64,000 nt of DNA from Oegoconia quadripuncta (GCA_949316235.1 OX438749.1:21282414-21346413), one strand, 5' to 3'. Numbered from the stretch's first letter, positions 1 to 11,130 are shown. Notes: a model not told the origin generated them from the letters alone. A program made the numbers and translations.

Positions 1-455
1 TTAAGATCCAGGGTATGTTCTACCTATATACCAAATTTAACCGCCTACGTGACTCAATGTAAACAACATTGAGTTTACGATTCGGAGGTCGCGGGTTCGA
101 TCCCCGGCGGGGTACATGTTTAAGTACTCGGTTTGGTTGGTGGTAGGGCATCTTAAATGTCCGCCTGGCTAGCTACCACCATCTTATCTAAATCTGCCGC
201 CAAGCAGCAATGTTAATAGCATTGTTGTGTTCCGGTTGTCAGAGATAAGATAGCCAGTCCCCCAAATGTGTTGGGGTTTCCGGGTCAGTACGCTTCCACC
301 TTCGACCTCATCTTCACTTAACATCAGGTGTGATTGAGGACAAGTGCGAACCCGTCGTTCATAAAAAAAAAAAAAAAAAATTCATCCAAATCCGTTCATC
401 CGTTTCGCCGTGATTGAGCAACAAACAAACAAACATCCAAACTTTCGCATTTATT
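1..455 (-). mobile_element. Helitron-like fragment split by a SINE
   Basis: Positions 1-38 and 381-455 are the two halves of one Helitron-like repeat on the minus strand, matching the copies at 18317-18566 and 30780-31002 (shared words 'TTCGCCGTGATTGAGCA' and 'ATCCAAACTTTCGCATTTA'). Its 3' part runs off the window edge. A family 1 SINE sits between the halves. Confidence 0.75.
39..380 (+). mobile_element. SINE family 1, copy 1 (full length)
   Basis: tRNA-derived SINE of about 340 bp. The head has a B-box-like 'GGTTCGATCCCCGGCGGGG' preceded by an A-box-like stretch. The body carries 'GGTGGTAGGGCATCTTAAAT', and the 3' part 'CTTCGACCTCATCTTCACTT' ends in A17. RNA polymerase III transcription is inferred from the box motifs. 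Twelve copies occur in this window on both strands. The 3' tail resembles the LINE end at 16600-16818. Confidence 0.9.
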
Positions 456-478
456 AATCAATCAAGTAGGTACACATA

Positions 479-718
479 TGACGACCAATTTGGTATACCT
501 AGTGGTTAGAAACGCTAGCTGCTCTATCAAAAGATCGCGGGATCGAATCCCTCTAGGGGTATAACAATTAGACTCGTGTACCTGAGTTATAGATGTTTCC
601 ATTTGAAAATGGATTTGTGTATCAACCATCTGGTATCCATAATACAAGCCTAGTTGCTTAGTGTGGCACTAGATGGCGCTGTGTGTGTGTCCGAGGATAT
701 TTATTTATTTATTATTAT
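479..718 (+). mobile_element. SINE family 2, copy 1
   Basis: tRNA-derived SINE. The head is 'TGACGACCAATTTGGTATAC' with B box 'GATCGAATCCCTCTAGGGG'. The 3' part 'CAACCATCTGGTATCCATAA' is followed by 'ACTAGATGGCGCTGTGTG' and an ATTT-rich tail. Copies recur at 9906, 36872, 38247, 43087, 48868 and, inverted, 50012. Confidence 0.88.
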
Positions 719-880
719 TGAAATGTATACATGACAGGGGGTAAGTGTCGCAATTAAAACGTGCAAGTTTAAATGTTTTTTGTGTTAAGTCCCTTAGTCG
801 CATTTTACGGCAACCACGGGAAGAGATGGGTTAGTTCTATTCTTTTTACATGTCGAAACCACATAAAGGTCACTCTCTCA
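719..880 (-). repeat. Dispersed repeat R8, copy 1
   Basis: Shares 'CCACGGGAAGAG', 'GGGTTAGTTC' and 'CATTCTTTTTAC'-like words with 21068-21225 in the same orientation and with 48235-48390 inverted. The shared part reads 'GGCGACTAAGGGA' on the other strand. Probably a LINE untranslated segment, but no coding sequence is attached. Confidence 0.55.
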
Positions 881-956
881 GTGACTAAACACAATATGTC
901 GAAAACTAATCGACATATGAAGCTGAAAAGCAGGTAGGTACTTTATAGGTAGAAGA

Positions 957-1156
957 CATTAGCTACGAACAGATTTGCCGAAATTCTCCCGGGAACGGGA
1001 TAAACGGGATTTTGTGGGTTCAAATTCCACTTTTTTATACGAAGTGGAAAACCGCGATCGCTACGGATTAACACTCGCGAAGATAGAAGAATTGCCGCGA
1101 GAAATTTTGACGAGAACGGGAAAACGGGAATTCTCGTATGCAATTTATATTTATTT
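957..1156. other. Unassigned stretch with degenerate direct repeat
   Basis: Two related words, 'GGGAACGGGATAAACGGGAT' and 'GAGAACGGGAAAACGGGAA', lie about 120 bp apart around a segment that reads through in one frame on each strand. No family recognised; probably an old transposon remnant. Confidence 0.3.
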
Positions 1157-1392
1157 GACGACCGATTGGTGTAGTGGATAGTGATCCTGTCAGTGAAACC
1201 AACGGTTGCGGGTTCGAATCCCGCGAGGGGTAAATGTTTGTATGATGAAACGAACATTTATTCCCGAGTCATGGATGTTTATATAAATATTTATGTATGT
1301 TTATCCGTTATTTACTATCCATAGCACAAGGTTTGCTCAGTTTGGGACTAGATGATTGTTGTAAGTGTCCCAAATATTTATTTATTATTTAT
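1157..1392 (+). mobile_element. SINE family 3, copy 1
   Basis: tRNA-derived SINE with head 'GACGACCGATTGGTGTAGTG' and B box 'GGGTTCGAATCCCGCGAGGG'. The body has 'TATAAATATTTATGTATG' and the 3' part 'GTTTGGGACTAGATGATTG', ending in an ATTT tail. Head and 3' body are both related to family 2, so the two are sister families. Confidence 0.88.
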
Positions 1393-1395
1393 TTC

Positions 1396-1431
1396 GAGAT
1401 CCACGCAGACGAAGTCGCGGCGGAGAGCTAG
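1396..1431 (+). mobile_element. Helitron-like 3' end remnant
   Basis: 'ACGCAGACGAAGTCGCGG' followed by 'AGAGCTAGT' matches the 3' module of the Helitron-like elements here (a GC-rich stretch, then terminal CTAG). It abuts the tail of the SINE before it. Only the end is recognisable. Confidence 0.5.
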
Positions 1432-2048
1432 TTATTACACTATAAGTCGGATAAAACCATACAGCAAATGCTTATTATCCAAGTGTAAAAACATTTTAAT
1501 AACACATACTTTGTCCTCCGACTCCAACTCGTTTACATCAATTTTAGTCGCGTCCACTTTTTGTTCACAACTCTGATTTTCCTGATTTTTTATTGCATTT
1601 CCAACAAAAGAGACAATTCGACAGACCCAAATTGAATAGGATCCGGACTCGATGTAGGATGTCCGGGTGGATAAACCAGATGACAGTGTCGATTGGCTTG
1701 AATCAGAGCAATGACTCGATATGAACCTAGATCCTAGAGCTATACCTACATTCAGAGTAGGTGCTTGTAATAATCATAACAACTTCACACAAAAACTGAC
1801 ACTCAAAGGTCGTACTTAAAGTCTTTTCGTATTTTTAACACGCTTTTATTACCTTCACTTGTAACTAACTATGTAATCAAATCTTGAAAGTTAATTTAAA
1901 CTTACTTCTAATTGTCGTATTGAAATGAAACTTTCTATGTATGTGTAATTCTGAAGACAATAATATTTGGTATCTTAGAGCTGATCTGATGATGGAGCCA
2001 GGAGGTGGATGGTGAAACGCTTCAGTGGCCACTAGTAAACCCCTCGAG
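1432..2048. other. No gene seen
   Basis: AT-rich, no convincing ORF. The word 'GAGCTGATCTGATGATGGAG' near 1980 is one I associate with a repeat common in Lepidoptera, but there is no second copy in this window. Confidence 0.4.
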
Positions 2049-2394
2049 TTTTTTTTTTATGCGCGACGGGTTCGTACTTGACCTCAATCACACCTGATGT
2101 TAATTGAGATGAGGCCGAAGGTGGAAGCGTACTGACCCGAAAACTCAAATAGTTGGGGAACTGGCTATCTTATCTCCGACAACCAGAACACAACAATGCT
2201 ATGAACATTGGTGTTTGGTGGCAGATTTCGGTTTCGTTTCGATTTAGATAAGATGGTGGTAGCTAGCCAGGCGGACATTTAAAATGCCCTACCACCAACC
2301 AAACCGAGTACTAAACATATACCCCGCTGTGGATCGAACGCGCGACCTCCGATTCGTAAACTCTATGTAGTTTAGATTGATCCACGGAGGCGTT
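2049..2394 (-). mobile_element. SINE family 1, copy 2
   Basis: Full-length inverted copy. Poly-T at 2049-2058 is the A tail read from the other strand, and the tRNA-like head 'TCCACGGAGGCG' closes the right end. Confidence 0.88.
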
Positions 2395-2439
2395 TGACTA
2401 ATAAATGGTTATCGTAGGAGAACGACAGTCACTGACATA

Positions 2440-3660
2440 GCCCAGCGGTAGTATTGTATTGTATGTATGTGTGGCTGTTGCAGGTCATCGGAGACCTGTA
2501 TCACTGCGACCGTTGCCGATCTATTGCGATCGCCACTAACCTACAGTTCGTTGCTCAGGTTTGCCTCTTTGAGGAATTGGATAATTTTCCTGGCACCGAT
2601 GGTTTTTATCTCATCCGGGTGTAATAAGTGGCTGCCCAGGTGGATATTACGTATATATACGCATTAGCGGGCCACATTCACACAGCAGATGTGCAGGTGT
2701 TTCCTCTGCGAGGAGGCAAAGTCTGCACATTCCTGTTTCTCGGAGCCCTATGTTGAGCATGTGTTTGCTCAGACAGCAGTGTCCCGTTAGTGCCCTTATG
2801 AGAATGCGTAAATTGTTCCTACTGAGTGCCAGCGCTTCGCCGGCCGCCTTCTTGTTGAAGGCTTTGATTAGTGATTTAGAGTGTGTTAAACCTGGCGTGT
2901 TCGTCCAGAGTTTAAGAGCTGCTTGGGTGCACCGGTTCCTTAGGGTAAAGCGAATTAGGCTTTTTGAGATACCGCAGAAAGGCTCAGGGCCGTACTGGGA
3001 TCCGCTAGCCCCCAATTTCGCTAGTTCGTCGGCTTTTTCGTTGCCTTCGATGCATGCGTGCCCCGGGACCCAACGAAGAAAGACCCTGTTTGTTTTGCAC
3101 AGGGTATTTAAAGTAAGTTTGCAGTTTTCAACCAGCCTTGAGACAATTTTGTCTGAGGCTAGGGCCAAAAGAGCCGCCTGGCTATCTGAGTGGATATAGA
3201 TGGTATGGTTGACGTAGCGTTTGTGCAGAATGATTTCCGCACACTCTATTATGGCGTATACTTCTACTTGGAATATGGAGGCATGTTTCCCAAGATTAGT
3301 ACTGGTTTTGAATCTAGGCTGCTCTCCATATACTCCACAGCCAACGTCACAACCTGACTTGGAGCCATCGGTGTACCATTTTAGGCTCCCGGGTTTCCAA
3401 GTAATTCGTTCAGTTAACCAGTCCTCTCTATGAGGAATTTCTACGGTGAATAGCCTGCAGAATTCGTACTTAGGAATCATAGCGTCGGTCACCATGCCTA
3501 GAATCCGGTCCTCCAGTACCGAGCTTTGGAGAGCTCTCGTAGCGGTAGTAAGTTGAAGTGGTAACAGGCAGGCCATATAGCTCGTTGGCCGCGGACGAAT
3601 ACCATGAGGTAACCTTGGTCAGCCGCTATGGTGAGAGTGGAGGAACACCAAGGGCTCTAA
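2440..3660 (-). mobile_element. 5'-truncated LINE with RNase H (R1/I/LOA type)
   Basis: The minus strand carries the end of an ORF2 followed by a short 3' end with ATACA-type repeats near 2452-2468. RNase H placed after the RT is typical of the I/R1/LOA groups of non-LTR elements; assignment among these is not possible by eye. The 5' junction lies somewhere between 3577 and 3720, where similarity becomes unreadable. A second, decayed piece of the same element is at 38025-38246. Confidence 0.75.
2541..3576 (-). pseudogene. LINE ORF2 C-terminus: RNase H plus zinc knuckle
   Basis: Open for 309 residues (2647-3576), then continuing after a frameshift near 2655 to a stop at 2541-2543. RNase H catalytic residues are visible in order: D in 'YTDGSK', E in 'QVEVYAI', D in 'HSDSQAAL' and D in 'GNEKADELA', with the usual 'WVPGH' before the last. 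A CCHC-like knuckle follows ('CRLCLLAEETPAHLLCEC'). After the frameshift the text reads 'LGSHLLHPDEIKTIGARKI'. The reverse transcriptase half is missing. RNase H removes RNA from the cDNA hybrid during target-primed reverse transcription. Intact active site but broken reading frame, so a fairly recent dead copy. The 149- and 70-codon frames on the other strand are antisense shadows. Confidence 0.85.
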
Positions 3661-3784
3661 TTGGTAGGGCCAACATGTAGAGGACAGTATGCATGAGCAT
3701 TTCCCCTTGTAAAAAAAACATGTAGCTCGTAGAATTGGTTGTTGGAGCATAAAAGCTAGGGCTTTCAAGAACATCACATACAAA

Positions 3785-4225
3785 TAAAAATAGTGATAGG
3801 CACAATGTTAATACAAGGAATAAGAACCAGTTATCTGTTCATGTTAGCCGACTTCACAAAGTTAGTAAATCCTTCAAAGGGCAATGTATACGCTTTTATA
3901 ATAAGGTTCCAGTAGACATTCAAAATTTGCCTTTAAATAAATTTAAAGCAATCATAAAACAGACATTATTAGCAAAAGGCTATTATAAAATCACTGACTA
4001 TTTGAATGATAAGCAAGCATGGACATGGCTGTCTTATTATTCATATAATTATCAAATCACAAATTGTAACCCATAATCTATTTAAAAGAGCAACCCTAGA
4101 GTTTCTTGCTCGTTCTTCTCTGGGGAGTCAGCTTTGTGAATAAGCAGTAAATTTAAATGTAATATTAATAGTGACGTTTTCAAGTGATAATTTTATCCTA
4201 TGAAATAAAATATTTTAATTTGATT
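3785..4225 (+). mobile_element. LINE-A 3' end, copy 1
   Basis: Last part of the ORF is readable ('QCIRFYNKVPVDIQNLPL', then 'KGYYKITDYLNDKQAW'), homologous to the C-terminus of the RT ORF at 24702-25634. It is followed by the 3' UTR word 'GAGTTTCTTGCTCGTTCTTC' and an ATTTTG-like tail. 5'-truncated and lacking a clean stop. Confidence 0.85.
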
Positions 4226-6117
4226 TCATCTAAGTCCTAAAATATTCTATCCAAGTCCAGCTATTTTTCACCAGATTTTCCAACGCCTACTACGAGTATA
4301 TGCTTCCATTTTAAATGTCCACATTATGTGAATCATTTGCATCGTTTATGGACAATAAAATCGCCGATTAACATTAAACAGTCCATTGTGCCCAATCCGT
4401 TGTTACCATGCATAAAGGACACATACTTTTAACTTCCAGCCGTTTTAATGTAGAGCAATGTAAAAAGTCGTCAAGTTATAAAATTCCGTAACAATCACGG
4501 CTGATACGCGGACTTGAAAATTAAACGACCAATTTAATCTTGCGGCCGATAAAAAGTTTCGAACTGCAAAGTGACGTGTGTATTTTTTTTTTTGTTAAAC
4601 ACAATCATAAAGTGGCGAAATTCTTGTATAATTGCTGTGCATTATATATTCGTGAACTGGTAAGCCCTTTCAAGGTGACACTTGGTTGTTAAGTGCGTCG
4701 CTATCGAAATAGTATATGTAAGCATGGCCACGGTGCATCGCTTTTGTGTTCTGAATTAACTGACACAAAATATTAACCAGAGGGCTAGTCTCTATTTAGC
4801 ATAAAGGGTGTTATGTCTATGTCTTGTTACTCAACAAGGCAATACCGGCAAAACTTGGGACAAATTTTGTATTTATAAATATTTTTATTATATATCAAAA
4901 TGTCGAGTTCATCGTCAGTGTTTGCCATTTGGCGCCGCGGTTGTGGTAAGCGATGATCGAAACGGCCCATAGTTATCAGATTATCCACCAACGTTTCATA
5001 ATAAATCGAGATGGTGTATTTCTATTAGGATATCTTTCGCGGTACCATTGTAAGGCTAATGTTATGTTTTTGTGGTTCAAAAAGTATGCTTCTATTAAAT
5101 CAAAATTATTTTGATACGCCATGGTTATTGCAACAAATTCACAATACAATGCAAAAAATTTTAAAATGACAATCACAGAAACAAAATAATAAAAGTTTGA
5201 AAATGGAACACATTTTTGCATTCTTTTTTTATAATCAGCCAGCCGCATTGCGATGGAGAAAATCATTTACGCGTCTTTCGGCAGATTCAGGATACGGCAT
5301 ACAACCAGGTACCTACTTACTAATTACGTATCTCTTTATCATTTTATCATGAACTTAAATTATAATAGGGAAATGATGCATACTTCTCGAGTGGGTAATT
5401 AGTATTAGTAATGATAATGTCAGTTGTATGTCCTTACGGCAATGTCAGCTTTTCATTTTTCTGAACAAAATGGCACATCTAATGTTAAAATTCATGGTCT
5501 TCCTTTCATTTCTGACACTATGTTATTTAGCAAAAAATAATCCTTATGATAAAGCCTTTCGATCGGTATGATAAAGCTACATGGTAATTTTTTTTTTTAA
5601 TAAAGGGTTCGATTCCCGGTTCAACCACGTACTTATTTAAAAATCTATGAATGCAGTTCAAATTGTTATTTAAATTAAAATAATGTCTTCTTTCAGTAAA
5701 ATGTTCCATCTACAAAATTCAAGGTACTTTCCCTCCATGTGGCATAGGTGTGGGACGCCCTGTTTAAAGAATGATATAGAATGCATAAGCTCAGCTGCTG
5801 AGCAAAGTAGGCACCACTCTCTCACATCTCCAGAGGCGTGGACCAGTCTAACGGATAAATCCATTACAAATTGTTTCGTGTCAGAAGAATTAAAATTTAT
5901 TTTTATTTATCTAATTCGTTAATTAATTTAGGTATCGCTTAGTCGGTTATAACACTTGTAACACTATCCTATCTAATTAGAAAATATTAGACAATAGAAA
6001 GGTATAATCGAAGTCAAAACAGTTAGAAGTTGAGTCGATTCGAAGGTCCCGACAGTACTACTTCCATCCTAAATGCATACACTAATTCGGCATACATTGC
6101 TCTCCCAGCAATAAATT
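4226..6117. other. No gene seen
   Basis: AT-rich sequence without recognisable coding or repeats, apart from an isolated B-box-like 'GGTTCGATTCCCGGTTCAAC' near 5608 that may be a decayed SINE head. Short frames at 4976-5266 and 5670-5922 show no family likeness. Confidence 0.45.
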
Positions 6118-6285
6118 AAATAAATAAAGAAAACGTGGAGAAAATATGGGTTCCAAATAAATTTCGCATGATAGGAATCCTAAGAATCCTGCTCGTCGCA
6201 TATCAATCTAGGGACGGCGAGTGCGTTTTTGAGAGAAAAAAAAATAAACTACGTATGCCACTAACTTTTATTTCACTCACCTAAT
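6118..6285. mobile_element. MITE family B, right half only
   Basis: Matches the right half of the complete element at 32558-32926: 'TCGCATATCAATCT', 'AAAAAATAAACTACGTATGC' and 'TTTCACTCACCTAAT'. The left half is absent, and the right tip is cut by the LINE-E tail that follows. Confidence 0.7.
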
Positions 6286-6376
6286 TTTTTTTTTATGGTT
6301 AACTGGATACGCATTTGACCACAATCTCACCTGATGGGAAGTGATGATGTTGCCGAAGATGAAGCACGCGATCTCA
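6284..6376 (-). mobile_element. LINE-E 3' tail, very short copy
   Basis: Poly-T, then 'ACCACAATCTCACCTGATG', the complement of the 3' end seen at 16725-16808. Only about 90 bp were copied, an extreme 5' truncation. Confidence 0.7.
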
Positions 6377-6384
6377 GTAGATGC

Positions 6385-6833
6385 GATTTTCAAAGCTATA
6401 TCCAAATTTGTTTTTTATCTGGAAAATGGAATATATTATTGTTTATTTATTTATCATGTATTGCACACAAAAAAAAACATACAGATACAACATAATAGAG
6501 ACGACACAACAGGTTCTGCTAATTTCTACAATGAAATTTCTTCCAGCAAAGTTTTTTATTTCAAGGCTAAATCACATTAAAAAAAATTTGAACAGAGCTC
6601 TTTTCATATGCTTCCCATAATCAGTTCTAAGATTCGCTGAAACTTTTATAAAGCGGTTACTTTTAAAAATTAACGCTGCATATTAAACTTAATGTTATCC
6701 GATAATACACACAAAGTTTAACCAAAATTGGTATTGCCGTTCCCAAAAAAAAAAATCAAAAATGTTTGTATGGAGAAAACAGTCTTAATGAAATTCTTCA
6801 TACAAAACGCCAATTTCATAGCTAAGGACCTAA
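6385..6833. mobile_element. MITE family A, copy 1 (left end lost, insert inside)
   Basis: Right terminus 'CTAAGGACCTAAT' and interior words 'TTTATAAAGCGGTTACTTTT' and 'GATTCGCTGAAAC' match copies at 12671, 23914 and 40834. An unrelated 3'-end repeat (about 6437-6540, 'GAGACGACACAACAGGTTCT') is inserted; the same insert type recurs at 46155-46268. Confidence 0.8.
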
Positions 6834-7559
6834 TATTAGATCCATTTTGTATAAATGTTTATGAAGATTATAGAATGAAAGAATGTCATTATTAACACTT
6901 GGATCAATGCTTCTATTCTAGTCTGTCAAAGCAGTAGCAACTTCTAAAAGTTGTCATCTAAACGACCGATAGCTTAGTCGCAGTCATGTTCAATAGATCG
7001 ATCGGTTCGTCAAATCCCATTATAACTACACACTAAATCCCACGAACGATTGCACTATCACCCGATCAAAAATCACAAGTGCGCGCTAGTGCATAAATCG
7101 TCTTTGGGCAGTATTCGATTTTTGTTTAAATAAGTTAATACTTGACTTCTGTGGGCAATTGAGGCCAAACCCTGTCAATTCTTTCCGCAAGCCCTAAATG
7201 GAAAGACTGGAGTAATCTTATCACGATCACCTGCTCCAAATCTTTAATTGTACATCTTGCTTATACAATTTACTGTTACCTCGCTTGTTACTAACTGTAA
7301 CGAGTCTTGGAGACTTGCTACAGTTTCGGACAGGCCCGGTTTTTTTTTTAATTACCCACAGAGTCCGAATAACGACGCTGCACGGCTGCGTTTGCGGTAC
7401 ACTTGAAATCTTTTTTGTTATTTTGCATTCTTTTTTAAAGCAAGGAGGTTAATTAATTTGATATTAGCTTTGGCGCGAGTAATAGAAAATGAGTAAGCTT
7501 TTTTACATAATTGCTTGTTTTCATAACAATTTTGGTGATCAGAATACATAATACCTATA
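6834..7559. other. No gene seen
   Basis: No coding sequence, repeat match or RNA gene recognised. Confidence 0.45.
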
Positions 7560-7589
7560 GTTTAGTATTTTGGAATTTTGTAAACAACT

Positions 7590-7905
7590 TACAGTCCAGT
7601 ATGGATATACTTTTCATCCATTATCATCCTTTTCTTAACAAAGCATGTTATAAAATATCAGACTATTTAGGTGACAATCATTCCTGGACATAATCAGATC
7701 GTTCGCATGCCAGGCTATTTCACAGTTAATAATGAAATATAAAAACCTTTATGTAAAATCAAAGCCTGATTTTAAAAGAGCAACCCTTCGAGTTTCTTGC
7801 TTGTTCTTCTCGGGGGAAAATTTACATTGTGAACAAACAGTAACTAAAAAAATGCAAAATTGACTATTTTAAGTGTACTCTGTGTACCTACAAAATAAAG
7901 CATTT
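7590..7905 (+). mobile_element. LINE-A 3' end, copy 2
   Basis: Short coding remnant ('CYKISDYLGDNHSWT', stop) then the 3' UTR with 'CATGCCAGGCTATTTCACAG' and 'GTACCTACAAAATAAAGCAT'. The end of the ORF is preserved; everything upstream is missing. Confidence 0.82.
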
Positions 7906-7952
7906 TTGACTTTGACTTCCTATAATCTTAAAGGCCGTGATTTTTGCAGATG

Positions 7953-8205
7953 GATCTCGGCTTGGTTTGTGGTAGGACATTTTAAATGTCCGCCTGGCTA
8001 GCTACCACCATCTTATCTAGGTAAATCTGCCGCCAAGCAGCAATGTTAATAGCACTGTTGTGTTCCGGTTGTCAGAGATAAGATAGCCAGTCCTCCAAAT
8101 GTGTTGGGGTTTCCGGGTCAGTACGCTTCCACCTTCGACCTCATCTTCACTTAACATCAGATGTGATTGAGGGCAAGAACGAACCCGTCTTACATAAAAA
8201 AAATA
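7953..8205 (+). mobile_element. SINE family 1, copy 3 (headless)
   Basis: Begins in the body ('GGTTTGTGGTAGGACATTTT') without the tRNA-like head and ends in poly-A. The 36 bp just before (7917-7952) belong to repeat R11, also seen at 15253 and, inverted, 15940-16045, so this is a chimeric junction. Confidence 0.85.
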
Positions 8206-8207
8206 GA

Positions 8208-8275
8208 TCAAACAAATCAAAAAAGCTTTATTTTGTAGGTACACAGGGTACCCTTAAAATAGTCTGATTAATTAG
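8208..8275 (-). mobile_element. LINE-A tail remnant
   Basis: 'GCTTTATTTTGTAGGTACAC' is the complement of the LINE-A 3' UTR end. Only about 65 bp remain. Confidence 0.65.
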
Positions 8276-9509
8276 AATTATCCTTTCTGTCATAAATAGT
8301 GAAGTATTTCACCACATAACTCGGCATTTGATGCATCGACAAAGGCGTATGGTTCAGTTGACATTCTCATCTCGTTAGTGCCAATTGAACTCATTCATTC
8401 CATTTTGATTGTCTCAACAATCGGTCCATATACATACATATAAAGTCATAAATATGATAAATACTTTATGTATATGTATTATGTGTTTGTTTGTTTGTAT
8501 TTTCTGATGATGCGGCCAGTACACGCAGGCTCAGCTTGTAGCGAGCTATTGGTGTGTGGCGACACCACGGACCCCGATACTCCAGAGGGCACAGATTGAT
8601 TGGCCCTCGTGTCTTGCCTTAAGTGACCGGCAAGGAGTGGACTCGCAACCGCTCACGCCGGTGTTGCTACCTCTTTTGCCTTTCATCAGCTTTTAATGGG
8701 AGCCTATCTAGTGAGCGATGAGTGACCACCTGCCAATTTTATCAATCTTCAGGCTTGATCAAGGCAGATCCGGAGTCTCTACTATAGTTAATTTTACCGG
8801 GTCTACTGACACCCAAACAAAATAGCCCAGCTTCTAATATGTTTAATTATTTCCGCAATAGTTCTGGTAAGCGGAGCCTGTATCTGTGCGTATGCTTTGA
8901 TGAATTCGAAGAGAGGTCCCAGTTGTGAGGAGGCAGTTGCTCCTCATCCTATTTTTAGAGTGCCTCAAAGTTCTGCATGTTGGACCCTGTGTCTCCAATC
9001 ACGCCCTACAAAGGACCAAGTATAAGCCCCTGAATTTGAAAGACATAATGACGCAATAGGAACTTAGGAAACGAAATATATGTAGGATTCAGTAATTATC
9101 TGAGTCCAAGAGCCGTTCACCTTGAAATATCCGAGAAAACAAAAATATTTCCTTTAATAAAATTTCGCCTTGCATTGTTTGGTATGCCATTCGCATTGCA
9201 ACGCATCGGTAGGATACATACAATTGTATTCCTTCATAGACACTGTTGCAAAATTTCAAACTCGTTTTGAATGTAGATATGTTAACATCTTCCGTGAACG
9301 AGAATGCTGTAACAAGCCATGTAATTTTTGTTATAAAGTACTGGAGACGTTGTCGACCATAATCTCACCTGCTGGAATATAACACATGACCCCAATGTCT
9401 AGGCTTGGAGTTCCCAAGATTGCAAGGTTCTGAGAAAACCTTAACAGTCCGCAATATGAAGGAAGAAATGAAAAGCTTAGGTCCACCTTGCGAATGAACA
9501 TCCCAAGCT
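8276..9509. other. No gene seen
   Basis: Around 8500-8760 the sequence is more GC-rich ('AAGTGACCGGCAAGGAGTGG') and may be an old LINE 3' region, but no reading frame or second copy supports this. The remainder is featureless. Confidence 0.35.
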
Positions 9510-9513
9510 GCGC

Positions 9514-9720
9514 TTACCTTTGCGTAGTCTCCACTCCAGGACTTCTATGCTCAGATGGCCATCTGACCCTCGAGCTATTTGCCCTGGCCACTGCTACGAA
9601 TTTACTAATCCGATGGGCTATGTCGGTGAATGTCAATATATTACTAATTTGATCTCGTAGTGAAACACAGAACATGGGCCTCATCATAGTTTGTTCTGTG
9701 ACCTTTCTTATGTGGTTCAA
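9514..9720 (-). mobile_element. RTE-type LINE C-terminus, decayed
   Basis: The minus strand reads 'VSLRDQI', then 'DIAHRISKF' and further substituted text. This is the pattern of the C-terminal tail of endonuclease-RT (RTE-like) elements; the sister fragment at 13471-13595 reads 'RDRIRNEEI' and 'DIAQRISRLKWQ'. Catalytic domains absent. Confidence 0.65.
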
Positions 9721-9737
9721 AGTCAGACAAACGTTTC

Positions 9738-9830
9738 AGTTCATCGATGTTAAGAGATAAAACATCGATATTGCATTATGTGAAACATCGTAACATCGAT
9801 GTCACGGACACATATCGAAATTTGGTCATC
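9738..9830. repeat. Cluster of ACATCGATGT-like palindromes
   Basis: Four words close to ACATCGATGT or AACATCG within 80 bp ('CATCGATGTTAAGAG', 'AAACATCGATATTG', 'AACATCGTAACATCGATGTC'). A similar cluster is at 12330-12455. Probably the subterminal region of a DNA transposon. Confidence 0.45.
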
Positions 9831-9905
9831 TACATTGAGCGGAACGCATCCACAGAGTATTTTAATAAATTGTCAACGCAACCAAAACAAAAAGAAATAC
9901 TTTAT

Positions 9906-10121
9906 GACGACCTGTTTGGTGTAGTGGTTAAAAATTCTGACTGGTATACCAAAAGGTCGCGGGTTCGAATCCCCCTAGGGGCATATGTTTGTATAATGAA
10001 TACATACATGTGTTCCCGAGTTATGGATGTTTTTCATTTATTTATGGATTTATTTACAAAAAAAAAAGTATTTGTGTAGTTTATCAACCATCTGATATCC
10101 ATAATACAAGCCTAGTTGCTT
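9906..10121 (+). mobile_element. SINE family 2, copy 2
   Basis: Head 'GACGACCTGTTTGGTGTAGT', B box 'GGGTTCGAATCCCCCTAGGG' and 3' part 'CAACCATCTGATATCCATAA' are intact. It stops at 'CCTAGTTGCTTA' without the final ATGGCGCTG part. Confidence 0.88.
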
Positions 10122-10154
10122 AAAACTATTTCTTTATTAAAAAATCCTGTGATT

Positions 10155-10285
10155 ATACAATACAAATACACTTTATTGCACAACAGAAAAGAGAATACAA
10201 TTACAGAAAGTGGTAGGAGTATAACGTACTATTTGGCGACCTTATCACTAACAGCGATCTTGTCCAGGCAACCATTGGGTATAAG
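10155..10285 (-). mobile_element. Stem-bearing 3' module, copy 1
   Basis: Read on the minus strand: a 'GGTTGCCTGGACAAGATCGC' stretch with a short stem around GATCGCT/AGCGATA, then a tail ending in 'TGTGCAATAAAGTG' with a polyadenylation signal. The same module recurs at 15515, 38418, 46010, 46690, 49200 and 50785. Known to me as a common lepidopteran LINE/SINE 3' end; the parent is not visible here. Confidence 0.65.
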
Positions 10286-10862
10286 GACAGTACATTTGAA
10301 ATAGGCAGGTTGTGCGGTATTAAATAGCGATCTACTACATGCATAGACGTGCATTGATTTCATATACTTACCTACATACACATACCTTAATGGATAGGAT
10401 CGATAGACAAATATACTTTACATATCTCTTGCTCTGTAAGTAGTCACTTACTTTCCTGAATGCCGGGGTGTATGAGTATCATTACAGCATAGGTTTCAAA
10501 ACCTACCATGTAATGTTAACATTACAGCATAGGTTTTGGAATTTGAAAAAAGAACTGTCATACTCATACTGCAAGAAGAATATTTTTAAAAAGTTTTTTT
10601 TTTCTCGGTATCGATTATTCACTCGAATCGGAATCGAGATAATTTATATTAGAATTTATGAAGATTTTATTTTAAATATCGAACTATTTGTTTCGCAGTC
10701 ACATCGTATGTTAGTTGAAATCGATTTAAAAATCGAACTGGCCAGCACGATTTGACGCGCTTGCGTGCCATAAAATCGTGAAGAGTAAAAAAGGCAGTCG
10801 ATTAGCTAGGCGCGAAAGTAAATTTTTCGTGTTTTGGAGTTCTTTCTCAAAAGTTTTGAAAA

Positions 10863-11080
10863 ATGTCAAGTGACGAAGACATGGATCTAACCTCCGATTT
10901 TATAAAATGACAAGCAGAAACAGTTTTAGAAAATCTATTACCACCGTACTCGAAAGAAAGATATGTAAAGGCATACGACGAATTTATGAAGTGGCGGTCA
11001 GAAAAAAAGTTAAATCTCTTTCTGGAAGTGTTTTTATATCATATGTTAATGAATTATCTAAGAAGCTACAACTTGTTTTT
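10863..11080 (+). pseudogene. Tyrosine-recombinase-like (Crypton) N-terminal fragment
   Basis: Starts ATG at 10863 with the acidic opening 'MSSDEDMDLTSDFIK', hits an in-frame TGA at 10908-10910, then continues 'QAETVLENLLPPYSKERYVK' and 'AYDEFMKWRSEKKLN'. A shift near 11010-11020 moves the text to another frame ('SVFISYVNELSKKLQ'), and it ends abruptly where the 3' region joins. I recognise this as the SAM-like DNA-binding N-domain of the Crypton/DUF3504-type tyrosine recombinases repeated in insect genomes. The catalytic domain (R...HxxR...Y) is entirely missing, so the copy cannot move by itself. Confidence 0.6.
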
Positions 11081-11130
11081 ACTTACCTCACAATCGATAT
11101 GTAAAGCAGAGTGTTTATCTCGGGTGTAAG

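Noticed and set aside
2750..3199. 149-codon plus-strand ORF
   Set aside because: Antisense to the RNase H ORF on the minus strand, which has recognisable catalytic motifs.
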